NCBI GenBank assembly: GCA_965199895.1
Contig: CBDATJ010000010.1
Location: 1 to 64,000, forward strand
Length of the DNA: 64,000 nucleotides
Reading direction: 5' to 3'
Origin: Bin55 sp965199895
Lineage (GTDB): Bacteria > Pseudomonadota > Gammaproteobacteria > Pseudomonadales > Azotimanducaceae
Below are positions 54,609-62,794 of the stretch, in pieces; position 1 is the stretch's first letter; every line of letters starts with the position of its first letter. The notes under the pieces were generated by a model. That model ran no database searches. It was not told the DNA's origin and worked only from the letters and a program-made list of their open reading frames with translations. A program made the position numbers and the translations under genes.

Positions 54609-54962
54609 TTAGAACTCCAATCCGCCCTCTCTAGCTGCGTCTGCTAACGCTTTGACTCGACCGTGATACATATAGCCTGAACGATCAAATGCGACTTTAG
54701 AAATGCCCATTTCTTTAGCTCGTGCAGCAATGAGTTCACCCACCTTCTTGGCGGCTTCTACGTTGCTGGTAGCACCACTTCTGATCGTGGTATCGAGAGT
54801 GGACGCTTGAGTCAGAATGCTTGTTCCACTGCCCGCGATGATTTGGGCATACATGTGCTTGCTGCTACGGTGTACACTCAAACGTACTGTATCCAGTTCG
54901 CGCATTTTGAACCTCGACCGGCGTGCTCTACGAAGTCGGCACTGTTTTTTACTCATAGCCAT
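54609..54962 (-). CDS. rplR: 50S ribosomal protein L18
   Basis: 5S rRNA-binding protein of 117 residues, equal to E. coli. RRARRSRFKMRE, RLSVHRSSKHMYAQII and the C-terminal FDRSGYMYHGRVKALADAAREGGLEF pattern are characteristic. Confidence 0.97.
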   Translation of the reverse strand: MAMSKKQCRLRRARRSRFKMRELDTVRLSVHRSSKHMYAQIIAGSGTSILTQASTLDTTIRSGATSNVEAAKKVGELIAARAKEMGISKVAFDRSGYMYHGRVKALADAAREGGLEF

Positions 54963-54973
54963 GATTTACCCGC

Positions 54974-55504
54974 TTACTTCTTAACTTCCTTGCGCTTGAT
55001 ATATTCACCCCAATAACGAACTCCTTTACCTTTGTAGGGTTCGGGTGGTCGCTTACTACGAATTTCAGCTGCCGTTTGACCTACTTTCTGTCGGTCGATT
55101 CCCGAGACACTGATTTCAGTTGGGGTATTCACTTTGATTTCGATACCATCGGGGTGGTCGTATTCCACTGGGTGGGAATAACCTAATTGCATGACTAGTC
55201 GGTTGCCCTGCAATTGGGCTCGATAACCGACCCCTTCGATTTGTAGTTTCTTTTCCCACTTTTCGGACACGCCTTTGACCATATTGCGGACTAAAGCATG
55301 TAAGGTTCCCGTCATTGCTCTGGCTTGTCGGGTAGAAGCGGAAGTACAGATTAGGACCTTGCCATTTTCTTGATTGACATCAACACCGTCCACAAGGGGA
55401 ACCGATAACTGTCCGTGTGGCCCTTTCACCGAGATATCCTTCTTGGAAATAGAAACATCTACCCCTTTCGGTATCTCGAGCTCTCGTTCAGTTGTTCGTG
55501 ACAT
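54974..55504 (-). CDS. rplF: 50S ribosomal protein L6
   Basis: Protein near the factor-binding site, 176 residues (E. coli 177), made of two similar alpha/beta domains. The KGPHGQLSVPLV motif and the conserved C-terminus KRPPEPYKGKGVRYWGEYIKRKEVKK pattern identify it. Confidence 0.97.
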   Translation of the reverse strand: MSRTTERELEIPKGVDVSISKKDISVKGPHGQLSVPLVDGVDVNQENGKVLICTSASTRQARAMTGTLHALVRNMVKGVSEKWEKKLQIEGVGYRAQLQGNRLVMQLGYSHPVEYDHPDGIEIKVNTPTEISVSGIDRQKVGQTAAEIRSKRPPEPYKGKGVRYWGEYIKRKEVKK

Positions 55505-55515
55505 TGCTAACTAGC

Positions 55516-55911
55516 CTAAAACACTGTACACAACACTTCACCGCCAATGCCTGCTCGTCGAGCAGCATGGTCAGTCATCAAACCTTGATTGGTACTGACG
55601 ATAGCGATTCCTAAACCACCATTGACTCGGGGAAGATCGTCTCTTGTGTAGTACGTGCGCAAACCTGGACGACTGATTCGAGAAATCTCTTCGATCACAG
55701 ATTCACCCTCAAAGTACTTTAATTTGATGATCAGCGTCGGTTTAGCACCCTCTTCTACGACGGTGAAACCTTCAATATAACCCTCATCCATCAGTACTTG
55801 GCAGATCGCTCCTTTGATTTTGGAATTTGGCATGGATACCGACACCATATTCACCATGGTGGCATTACGAATACGCGTGAGGAAATCTGCGATGGGATCT
55901 TGCATACTCAT
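55516..55911 (-). CDS. rpsH: 30S ribosomal protein S8
   Basis: Central-domain 16S rRNA-binding protein and, in E. coli, repressor of the spc operon. It has 131 residues (E. coli 130), with DPIADFLTRIRNA at the N-terminus and ISTNQGLMTDHAARRAGIGGEVLCTVF-type ending. Confidence 0.97.
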   Translation of the reverse strand: MSMQDPIADFLTRIRNATMVNMVSVSMPNSKIKGAICQVLMDEGYIEGFTVVEEGAKPTLIIKLKYFEGESVIEEISRISRPGLRTYYTRDDLPRVNGGLGIAIVSTNQGLMTDHAARRAGIGGEVLCTVF

Positions 55912-55915
55912 GTGA

Positions 55916-56221
55916 CTACCAACTCGACTTCTTCAAACCGGGAACATCTCCACGCATAGCTGCTTCACGCAATTTCGTGCGACCAAGACCAAATCGACGA
56001 TAAACGCCTCGGGGTCGACCGGTGATTTCACACCGTCGCTGTACCCGAATAGGACTGGCATTGCGAGGTAAATTCTGTAGTTCCATTTGTGCGTTCCAAC
56101 GAGCCTCGTCATCAGCGGACCGATTATTGATGATCTTCTTTAATTCAGCGCGTTTTTCTGCGTACTTTGCAACCGTGAGGATTCGCTTCTTTTCCCGAGC
56201 TAGCATCGATTTTTTTGCCAT
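55916..56221 (-). CDS. rpsN: 30S ribosomal protein S14
   Basis: Head protein of 101 residues, equal to E. coli. It is the long zinc-free type, with CEITGRPRGVYRRFGLGRTKLREAA replacing the four-cysteine form. It starts 2 bp after rplE. Confidence 0.97.
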   Translation of the reverse strand: MAKKSMLAREKKRILTVAKYAEKRAELKKIINNRSADDEARWNAQMELQNLPRNASPIRVQRRCEITGRPRGVYRRFGLGRTKLREAAMRGDVPGLKKSSW

Positions 56222-56223
56222 CC

Positions 56224-56763
56224 CTATGTCCTAAACGGGAAGTTAAATGAGCTCAGCAATGCGTGACCCTCTTTGTCTATCTGTGCTGTGGTGGTAATGG
56301 TGATATTCAGTCCTCTAATGGCATCAATCTTGTCGTAATCAATCTCAGGAAAAATGATTTGCTCGGTAATTCCCATTGAATAGTTGCCTCTACCGTCAAA
56401 TGCTCGCGGGCTTAATCCGCGAAAGTCTCGCATTCGAGGGATCGCTATTCCAATCAATCTTTCCAAGAACTCATACATGATGGTGCGGCGTAGAGTAACC
56501 ATACAACCAATGGGGTTTCCTGCTCGAATCTTGAACGCTGCTTCTGATTTTCGGGCACGAGTGATCCTGGGTTTCTGTCCTGCTATCTTGCTGAGATCAT
56601 CGAACGCACTGTCGAGAATCTTGCGATCAGCAACTGCTTGACCCACACCCATATTCAGTGTGACTTTGACTAACCGTGGTACTTGCATGACTGAGGAATA
56701 ACCCATGTCCTTCATCATCTGTGGACGAATTTCTTGCAAATACTTGTCTTGAAGAATGCTCAT
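56224..56763 (-). CDS. rplE: 50S ribosomal protein L5
   Basis: 5S rRNA-binding protein forming the bridge to S13. It has 179 residues, equal to E. coli. VTLNMGVGQAVADRK, ITRARKSEAAFKIR and GRGNYSMGITEQIIFPEIDYD are diagnostic. Confidence 0.97.
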   Translation of the reverse strand: MSILQDKYLQEIRPQMMKDMGYSSVMQVPRLVKVTLNMGVGQAVADRKILDSAFDDLSKIAGQKPRITRARKSEAAFKIRAGNPIGCMVTLRRTIMYEFLERLIGIAIPRMRDFRGLSPRAFDGRGNYSMGITEQIIFPEIDYDKIDAIRGLNITITTTAQIDKEGHALLSSFNFPFRT

Positions 56764-56775
56764 CTAGTCAACCAC

Positions 56776-57087
56776 TCACTGATCTACCCATTCACCAGTG
56801 GATCGAAAGAAACGTCTTTTCTCACCATCTTCTTCTCGAATCCCTATCTTGTCAGCTTTCTCGGTGTCGGGGTTGTAAATTGCAACATTTGAAATGTGCA
56901 GAGCGGCTTCTTTTTCTACCAAACCCTGCCGATCTCCAGGCTTTTGAGCTCGGGTGTGTCGAATCACGTTATTGACTCCGCCCACAACTACTCGATCCTT
57001 ACCTTCAAATCGAACTACATCTCCGGTTCGATCTTTGTCTTTCCCAGCGAGAACAATTACTGTGTCATCTACTCGCAATCGTCTCAT
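56776..57087 (-). CDS. rplX: 50S ribosomal protein L24
   Basis: Early assembly protein of 103 residues (E. coli 104). The KOW motif is at the N-terminus (DDTVIVLAGKDKDRTGDVVRF), followed by EKEAALHISNVAIYNP. It starts 2 bp after rplN. Confidence 0.96.
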   Translation of the reverse strand: MRRLRVDDTVIVLAGKDKDRTGDVVRFEGKDRVVVGGVNNVIRHTRAQKPGDRQGLVEKEAALHISNVAIYNPDTEKADKIGIREEDGEKRRFFRSTGEWVDQ

Positions 57088-57089
57088 CG

Positions 57090-57458
57090 CTATAGGACCT
57101 CGGGCGCAAGCGAAACAATACGCATGAAATCACGAGTTCTCAACTCTCGGGTCACTGGACCAAATATTCGAGTACCAATGGGCTCTTGGGCATCATTAAC
57201 CAGTACGGCTGCGTTTTGATCAAAACGAATCACCGACCCATCCTGTCGTCGAACCCCTTTTCGAGTACGCACTACAACCGCACGCATTACCTGTCCTTTG
57301 CGAACTCGACTGCGGGGAATCGCTTCTTTGACGCTCACTCGAATGACATCTCCAATGTGAGCATATCTGCGTCGAGAACCACCCAGGACCTTGATGCACT
57401 GAATTTTTCGAGCACCGCTGTTATCAGCTACATCTAATATGGTTTCACTCTGAATCAT
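57090..57458 (-). CDS. rplN: 50S ribosomal protein L14
   Basis: Subunit-interface protein of 122 residues (E. coli 123). MIQSETILDVADNSGARKI, RGRVRKGQVMRAVVVRT-type motif and the C-terminal FMRIVSLAPEVL are typical. It overlaps rpsQ by 4 bp. Confidence 0.97.
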   Translation of the reverse strand: MIQSETILDVADNSGARKIQCIKVLGGSRRRYAHIGDVIRVSVKEAIPRSRVRKGQVMRAVVVRTRKGVRRQDGSVIRFDQNAAVLVNDAQEPIGTRIFGPVTRELRTRDFMRIVSLAPEVL

Positions 57459-57730
57459 GCCTGAGCCTTTTCTGCTCTTTCATCAACGGACAGTAGTTTC
57501 CAAGACTTAGTCTTGGAAACAGGTCGACATTCTTGGATGCTAACTTGATCACCAACACGCGCTTCATTGTTTTCATCGTGTACTTGTAGCTTGGATGAAC
57601 GACCAATAGTCTTTCGATACAACGGGTGTCGTACTCGTCGATCAATCCGAACGGAAATCGTCTTATCAGAAGCATCCGATACCACAACACCGGTCAAACT
57701 CCGTGTGACTTTTTGTGGACTATCCGTCAA
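57455..57730 (-). CDS. rpsQ: 30S ribosomal protein S17
   Basis: Early 16S-binding OB-fold protein of 91 residues (E. coli 84). LTGVVVSDASDKTISVRIDRRVRHPLY and the ECRPVSKTKSWKLL motif identify it. It overlaps rpmC by 11 bp and rplN by 4 bp. Confidence 0.96.
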   Translation of the reverse strand: MTDSPQKVTRSLTGVVVSDASDKTISVRIDRRVRHPLYRKTIGRSSKLQVHDENNEARVGDQVSIQECRPVSKTKSWKLLSVDERAEKAQA

Positions 57731-57917
57731 TTCGTTTCTCCCGCAGAATCGTCTTGGCTCGTGCGATATTTCGACGGACTACTTTAAATTTGTGAGTTTG
57801 TGCTAGTTGATCGGTCGCTCGATAAAATCTCAACTGCATGTGTTCTTTCAGTAGACCCACGTATTCTTCTTCTAATTCGAGCAACGTCAGCTCTCGATAC
57901 TCAGAAACCTTGCTCAC
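57720..57917 (-). CDS. rpmC: 50S ribosomal protein L29
   Basis: Exit-tunnel protein of 65 residues (E. coli 63), a helical hairpin with ELTLLELEEEYVGLLKEHMQLRF and the terminal RRNIARAKTILREK. It overlaps rplP by 4 bp. Confidence 0.96.
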   Translation of the reverse strand: MSKVSEYRELTLLELEEEYVGLLKEHMQLRFYRATDQLAQTHKFKVVRRNIARAKTILREKRIDG

Positions 57918-58327
57918 ATCGCCCTCCTTTCAACCATTTTGGTTTCAAATGGGAGCTTATGAGAGGCTAAACGAAATGCGGCTTTAGCATCTTCTTCGCT
58001 GACACCAGAAACTTCATACAACATGCGGCCGGGTTGAACTTGAGCAACCCAATACTCGACAGAACCTTTACCTTTACCTTGTCGTACTTCTAATGGCTTC
58101 TTGGTAATCGGTTTGTCTGGGAAAACTCGAATCCAAACTTTTCCGCCACGCTTTAGGTGGCGAGTCATTGCGCGGCGGGCTGCTTCAATTTGACGAGCGG
58201 TCATTCGACCTCTTCCCGCTGACTTCAAGCCGTATTCGCCAAAGCAGACGCGATTAGCTCGCTGAGCAAGCCCGCGATTTCTACCTTTTTGTTGTTTTCT
58301 GAATTTGGTTCTTGTAGGTTGTAGCAT
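57914..58327 (-). CDS. rplP: 50S ribosomal protein L16
   Basis: Protein near the A-site tRNA elbow, 137 residues (E. coli 136). MLQPTRTKFRKQQKGRNRG, QIEAARRAMTRHLKRGGK and VFPDKPITKKPLEVRQGKGKG are typical. It starts 4 bp after rpsC. Confidence 0.97.
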   Translation of the reverse strand: MLQPTRTKFRKQQKGRNRGLAQRANRVCFGEYGLKSAGRGRMTARQIEAARRAMTRHLKRGGKVWIRVFPDKPITKKPLEVRQGKGKGSVEYWVAQVQPGRMLYEVSGVSEEDAKAAFRLASHKLPFETKMVERRAM

Positions 58328-58331
58328 TTAA

Positions 58332-59003
58332 TTACTTGCCTCCTGACGAACCAACGTTGGCACTTTCGCTTTCGTCGCCGATCACTTCACCTTTGAAGAT
58401 CCAAACTTTCACACCCAAGATACCGTAGGTCGTCCGAGCTTCAGCAATGGCATAGTCAATGTCTGCTCTCAACGTGTGTAGAGGTACTCTACCTTCGGAG
58501 TAGACTTCAGAACGAGCAAGTTCCTGTCCGTTCAAACGGCCAGAAACTCTTACCTTGATTCCTTCTGCGCCGAGTCGCATTGCGTTTTGTAATACTCTTC
58601 GAACAGCTCGTCGATATTGAACACGACGTTCGAGTTGTTGAGCAACGTTGGTCGCGACCAGGAAGGCATCAAGTTCTGGCTTTCTGATCTCTTCAACATT
58701 CACTACTACGGGAGCACCTACTAACTTCTGTAGTGCTCCACGCAACCGTTCTACATCTGCTCCTCGTTGACCAATGACCATACCAGGTCGTGCGGTGTGA
58801 ATGGTGATCCGCGCATCTTGAGAGGGTCGCTGAATGTCGATTCTGCTAACGAATGCTTGCTTCAATTCCGAGGAAATGAACTCACGAATTTGGTTGTCAT
58901 TTCTTAACAGTTCACGGTACTTTTCTTTGTCCGCATACCACACCGATGTGTGATCGCGCACTATTCCTAATCTGAAGCCGTTCGGATTTACTTTCTGACC
59001 CAT
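58332..59003 (-). CDS. rpsC: 30S ribosomal protein S3
   Basis: mRNA-entry protein with a KH domain. From ATG 59003, directly at the conserved MGQKVNPNGFRLG, it has 223 residues (E. coli 233). IGQRGADVERLR is the KH loop. An upstream ATG at 59078 would lie inside rplV and is rejected. Confidence 0.97.
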   Translation of the reverse strand: MGQKVNPNGFRLGIVRDHTSVWYADKEKYRELLRNDNQIREFISSELKQAFVSRIDIQRPSQDARITIHTARPGMVIGQRGADVERLRGALQKLVGAPVVVNVEEIRKPELDAFLVATNVAQQLERRVQYRRAVRRVLQNAMRLGAEGIKVRVSGRLNGQELARSEVYSEGRVPLHTLRADIDYAIAEARTTYGILGVKVWIFKGEVIGDESESANVGSSGGK

Positions 59004-59025
59004 AAAACTAAGTTCTCGTTTGCTT

Positions 59026-59364
59026 CTAGTCCAAGTGATCCGCAACTGCGATGGTGATGTGACAAGTACGTTTGACAATTCGGTTACCTCGACCCCGAGC
59101 TCTTGCTCGAAATCTCTTCATTAGGAAACCTTCTCCAACATAAACTTCAATGATTCTGAGTGAGTCAACGTCTGCGCCCATATTTAATTCTGCGTTTGAG
59201 ACCGCTGAATCCAGAATCTTCTTGACGAATTTCGCACTCTTTTGTAGATCGTGTTCGAGAATACTCACTGCATCGTGAATGGATTTACCACGAATTTGAT
59301 CCACGACAAGTCGTGCTTTCTGTGGTGACACCCGTAAGTTCTTTCCTACCGCTTGTACTCTCAT
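59026..59364 (-). CDS. rplV: 50S ribosomal protein L22
   Basis: Exit-tunnel protein of 112 residues (E. coli 110), with RVSPQKARLVVDQIRGKS, DSAVSNAELN and the tunnel-loop region FMKRFRARARGRGNRI. Confidence 0.97.
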   Translation of the reverse strand: MRVQAVGKNLRVSPQKARLVVDQIRGKSIHDAVSILEHDLQKSAKFVKKILDSAVSNAELNMGADVDSLRIIEVYVGEGFLMKRFRARARGRGNRIVKRTCHITIAVADHLD

Positions 59365-59383
59365 TTCAGATCACCCACCCTAA

Positions 59384-59659
59384 TCAAGTTCGAGCTTTGC
59401 GGTCGCCCGAATGACCTTTAAAGGTTCGGGTTGGAGCAAATTCTCCGAGTTTGTGACCCACCAGTTCCTCAGTGATAAACACTGGGACATGCTGTCGACC
59501 GTTGTATACCGAAAGTGTTAAGCCCACCATTTCCGGTGTGATCATGGATCGTCTTGACCAAGTCTTGATAGGACGTTTATCTCTGGTCTCTTGAGCTTGA
59601 GTAACCTTTTTGAGCAAAGCTAAGTCGATAAATGGACCCCTGCGGAGCGATCTCGGCAT
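59384..59659 (-). CDS. rpsS: 30S ribosomal protein S19
   Basis: Head protein of 91 residues (E. coli 92) from ATG 59659. MPRSLRRGPFIDLALLKKV and TWSRRSMITPEMVGLT lead to the end RTFKGHSGDRKA. An open frame upstream lies inside rplB and is not part of the gene. It starts 2 bp after rplB. Confidence 0.97.
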   Translation of the reverse strand: MPRSLRRGPFIDLALLKKVTQAQETRDKRPIKTWSRRSMITPEMVGLTLSVYNGRQHVPVFITEELVGHKLGEFAPTRTFKGHSGDRKART

Positions 59660-59661
59660 CG

Positions 59662-60489
59662 TTACTTTCGTCCTCGTCGTCGAATAATTAGGGCATCGCT
59701 GGGACGCCGACGTCGAGTTGTGTGTCCCTTGGTTGGGACACCAGTGGGAGAAACTGGGTGACGACCCCCCGAAGATTTCCCTTCGCCTCCACCGTGGGGG
59801 TGATCCACCGGGTTCATAGCAACTCCACGAACGGTTGGACGAATACCACGCCAACGTTTGGCACCCGCTTTACCAAAAGACCGTAAGTTGTGCTCGCTAT
59901 TTCCAATCTCACCAAGAGTGGCACGACACTCACTGAGTACACGACGCATTTCACCAGAACGTAGTCTCAACGTAGCATAGATGCCCTCTCGGGCCACCAG
60001 TTGTGCGGAGGTACCAGCACTTCGAGCCATTTGTGCTCCCTTACCGGGCTTCAGTTCGATACAGTGAATCAAACTACCTAAAGGTACGTTCCGCAGCGGA
60101 ATTGCGTTTCCTACTGAAATCGGTGCCATTGACCCTGATCTCACTTCAGAACCCACTTTCAAACCTTTTGCTGCAATGATGTAGCGTCGTTCACCGTCAG
60201 CATATTTAATCAATGCAATATGAGCACTACGGTTAGGGTCATACTCAAATCGTTCTACAACTCCAGGAATCCCATCTTTTCGGCGTTTGAAATCGATCAC
60301 CCGATAGTGTCTTTTGTGACCACCTCCGCGGTGTCGCACGGTGATACGACCGTTCGCGTTGCGACCAGCGTTTTTCGACTTGGGTTCGAGTAGAGGCTTG
60401 TACGGGGAACCTGTGTGTAGAGATTTGTCCACAACCTTAGCGACAAAACGTCGTCCAGGTGAAGTCGGTTTGGTACGTACGACAGGCAT
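59662..60489 (-). CDS. rplB: 50S ribosomal protein L2
   Basis: Peptidyl-transferase-region protein of 275 residues (E. coli 273). GRITVRHRGGGHKRHYRVIDF and the conserved VRGVAMNPVDHPHGGGEGK, whose His lies near the active centre, identify it. Start and rplW stop share one base (TAATG). Confidence 0.98.
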   Translation of the reverse strand: MPVVRTKPTSPGRRFVAKVVDKSLHTGSPYKPLLEPKSKNAGRNANGRITVRHRGGGHKRHYRVIDFKRRKDGIPGVVERFEYDPNRSAHIALIKYADGERRYIIAAKGLKVGSEVRSGSMAPISVGNAIPLRNVPLGSLIHCIELKPGKGAQMARSAGTSAQLVAREGIYATLRLRSGEMRRVLSECRATLGEIGNSEHNLRSFGKAGAKRWRGIRPTVRGVAMNPVDHPHGGGEGKSSGGRHPVSPTGVPTKGHTTRRRRPSDALIIRRRGRK

Positions 60490-60797
60490 TAGTTCACTCC
60501 AGCCGTAAAGTCGATTCGTTCACCTTCTTTGAGGCGAACATAAGCTTTCTTCCAAGACACTCTTTGTCCTGCCGGGATTCGTCGCACGATTTGACGAACT
60601 GCTTTTCCGCGTACATTGACAGTCGTGACTCGCTCCACGACAACGTTGTAGATGCTCTCTACAGCTTCTTTGATTTCAGCTTTGGTCGCTGTTGGATCAA
60701 CCACAAACGCATATTGGTTGGACTTGTCTCCTAAACTCATCACCTTTTCTGTGACATGGGGAGTTCTGAGCACGTTGTAGAGTCGTTCTGGTTTCAT
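60489..60797 (-). CDS. rplW: 50S ribosomal protein L23
   Basis: Exit-site protein that docks trigger factor and SRP. It has 102 residues (E. coli 100). VLRTPHVTEKVM, the trigger-factor-site region FVVDPTATKAEIKEAVESIYNV, and the basic loop are present. It overlaps rplD by 4 bp. Confidence 0.97.
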   Translation of the reverse strand: MKPERLYNVLRTPHVTEKVMSLGDKSNQYAFVVDPTATKAEIKEAVESIYNVVVERVTTVNVRGKAVRQIVRRIPAGQRVSWKKAYVRLKEGERIDFTAGVN

Positions 60798-61396
60798 GAG
60801 AGTTGGGACTCTAGTTGTCTCATTGAATCGACATCCATGAGCACCTTTTTTGCTTGAATGAGTGCCGCTGGATTGACTCGGGATGCTGTCAGCAGTTCGA
60901 TTGATTTGAGATTTGCTGCTGCTCTTTGGACGTTTGAGGAAGGATTAGAGAGGATGAGGAGGGAATCTTGGTGGTTGAGTTCGTGGAGGGCTTGGTTGAG
61001 GGCTTGTGTTTGGTGCGAATCAAGGTCTAAGTTCTCCACCACCGTCAGTCGCTGCTTGCGTAGCAGCTCAGACAGAATACATTTCATAGCACCCCGATAC
61101 ATCTTCCGATTGATTCGTCGCTGAGACACATGAGGTTTAGCTGCAAAGGTCACACCACCACCACGCCAAATCGGGCTACTGCGGGTACCTGCACGTGCTC
61201 GACCAGTTCCCTTCTGTTTATAGGGTTTAGCACCACCACCACGAACGTCTGAACGTGACTTTTGTGCTTTCGTTCCTTGATGTCCATTTGAGATGTAGGA
61301 TTGAACCACTTGATGGACTAATGCTTGGTTGTAATTTGTCGAAAAAACCGTATCACTAATCTCGATGGTTTCTCCAGATTTCAGTGTCAGTTCCAT
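60794..61396 (-). CDS. rplD: 50S ribosomal protein L4
   Basis: Tunnel protein and, in E. coli, repressor of the S10 operon. From ATG 61396 it has 200 residues (E. coli 201). VVQSYISNGHQGTKAQKSRSDVRGGGAKPYKQKGTGRAR in outline is the tunnel loop region. An upstream open frame overlaps rplC and is not conserved. Confidence 0.97.
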   Translation of the reverse strand: MELTLKSGETIEISDTVFSTNYNQALVHQVVQSYISNGHQGTKAQKSRSDVRGGGAKPYKQKGTGRARAGTRSSPIWRGGGVTFAAKPHVSQRRINRKMYRGAMKCILSELLRKQRLTVVENLDLDSHQTQALNQALHELNHQDSLLILSNPSSNVQRAAANLKSIELLTASRVNPAALIQAKKVLMDVDSMRQLESQLS

Positions 61397-61398
61397 GA

Positions 61399-62106
61399 TT
61401 ACGACTCTTGCCTCCCATCGGTAGCTTTGGGAGTCTGCATGCCCTTCTTCACAGCGGGACGAACGATAACCGTACAACCGTTTGCACCGGGTACCGCTCC
61501 CTTAATCATGATCAAATTACGTTCTGAGTCTAGTTTGGCGATGGTCAGGTTTTGTACGGTCACTCGTTCATTGCCCATGTGTCCCGCCATCTTCTTACCT
61601 TTAAAGACCCGACCCGGGGTTTGACATTGTCCAATAGAACCTGCGGCGCGGTGAGACAACGAATTACCGTGACTCATACCTTGGCGTTGGAAGTTCCAAC
61701 GCTTGATTACGCCTGCATACCCCTTGCCTTTAGAGGTTCCAGTGACATCTACAAACTGACCCTCAAAGAACTGTTCTACGGTGAGTTCAGCTCCCACTTC
61801 TAACTTTTTTTCAGTTTCTTCAACGAAAGATTCATCGGATCGAAATTCATGTAAACTCAAGCCGGGTTCTGCAGAACTTGCAGCTAAATGACCCAAAACT
61901 GGTTTGGAGACTCGTCGACGTTTTCTAGTTGCCGTACCACGATCACCGTGAACTACTTGTACCGACTGATATTGATCCGTTTCTTGAGTCTTTATTTGAG
62001 TCACTCGATTCGGTGTAGCGTGTACAACCGTCACCGGAATGGATTCACCATCCACGCTGAAAATGCGAGTCATCCCGCTCTTGATTCCAATCATTCCTAT
62101 CGTCAT
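61399..62106 (-). CDS. rplC: 50S ribosomal protein L3
   Basis: Assembly-initiating protein reaching the peptidyl-transferase centre. It has 235 residues (E. coli 209), longer because of additions in the N-terminal half and at the C-terminus. MIGIKSGMTRIFSVDG, FVDVTGTSKGKGYAGVIKRW and the GSIGQCQTPGRVFKGKKMAGH loop (site of PrmB glutamine methylation) are typical. A 150 bp structured spacer separates it from rpsJ. Confidence 0.97.
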   Translation of the reverse strand: MTIGMIGIKSGMTRIFSVDGESIPVTVVHATPNRVTQIKTQETDQYQSVQVVHGDRGTATRKRRRVSKPVLGHLAASSAEPGLSLHEFRSDESFVEETEKKLEVGAELTVEQFFEGQFVDVTGTSKGKGYAGVIKRWNFQRQGMSHGNSLSHRAAGSIGQCQTPGRVFKGKKMAGHMGNERVTVQNLTIAKLDSERNLIMIKGAVPGANGCTVIVRPAVKKGMQTPKATDGRQES

Positions 62107-62136
62107 GACAAACTGACTTCACTTAAACTAACACAA

Positions 62137-62260
62137 TAGAAGGTACAACCCCATTTATCCCTTCTACTTTGGGGCTATTGGTTTTGCACCAAATCGGTGC
62201 AATGTTGGGTTGGGTACCCTTTAGTGCTCAAGAGTCGATAGACTATCTACTGTGCACTAA
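62137..62260 (-). promoter_or_regulatory. Structured rpsJ-rplC spacer, candidate cis-regulatory RNA
   Basis: Three inverted repeats follow each other in the spacer and are transcribed in the S10 message. First, TTAGTGC/GCACTAA (62221-62227 with 62254-62260) encloses AGT-GATA...TATC-ACT and overlaps the rpsJ stop codon. Second, TTGCACC/GGTGCAA (62184-62190 with 62196-62202) has a 5-base loop. Third, TAGAAGG/CCTTCTA (62137-62143 with 62160-62166). No T run follows any of them, so they are not simple terminators. A regulatory, processing or stability element is inferred. Confidence 0.5.
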
Positions 62261-62577
62261 TTTGTGTCGATTTTTAGGTCTACATCTACTCCTGCAGCTA
62301 GTTCAAGTTTCATCAAAGCATCAATCGTTCGTTCCGGTGGATCTACGATGTACAACAGCCGTTTGTGGGTACGAATCTCATATTGATCCCGTGCATCTTT
62401 GTTGACGTGGGGTGATATCAAAACCGTGTATCGTTCGAGCCTAGTCGGCAATGGGATCGGTCCGAGTACCCTTGCGCCCGTCTGCTTGGTCGCCGAGATA
62501 ATGTCCTCAGCCGACTGATCGATCAACTTGTGATCATAAGCCTTCAGTCGAATTTGGATACGATTTTCTTCGGCCAC
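62257..62577 (-). CDS. rpsJ: 30S ribosomal protein S10
   Basis: Head protein, also NusE in antitermination. It has 106 residues (E. coli 103). IQIRLKAYDHKLIDQSAEDI, GPIPLPTRLERYTVL and the RTHKRLLYIVDPP motif are diagnostic. The start is GTG 62577 with AAGG seven bases upstream. First gene of the ribosomal block; tufA/fusA are not upstream. Confidence 0.97.
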   Translation of the reverse strand: MAEENRIQIRLKAYDHKLIDQSAEDIISATKQTGARVLGPIPLPTRLERYTVLISPHVNKDARDQYEIRTHKRLLYIVDPPERTIDALMKLELAAGVDVDLKIDTN

Positions 62578-62666
62578 GTAGCCTTGCTTCCCAACGAATT
62601 CAAGATAACGAACCGTTTAGTCGCTGGGAGTGCACCCGCAAGTTACGGAACGATTTAAGGGGGAAA

Positions 62667-62695
62667 ATTTTACAGAACGGAATATCAAAAGTAAA
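62667..62695 (-). promoter_or_regulatory. Probable sigma-70 promoter of the S10 block
   Basis: On the minus strand TTTACT (62690-62695) and TAAAAT (62667-62672) are separated by exactly 17 bases in an AT-rich region. They match the -35/-10 consensus at 4 and 5 of 6 positions. Start of transcription would be near 62660, giving a leader of about 80 bases before rpsJ. Confidence 0.6.
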
Positions 62696-62794
62696 CAATA
62701 ATGATGATTTTTTTGTGAGAAATTGACAATCTGTTTCAATTCAGTGCTTTATGCGCTCATTTCACCTAACAGATGAACATCAAGTACTCATCAT

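Noticed and set aside
60858..61124. 88-codon plus-strand frame opposite rplD
   Set aside because: Shadow of the L4 coding sequence; no start signals and Ser/Arg-rich composition typical of antisense frames.
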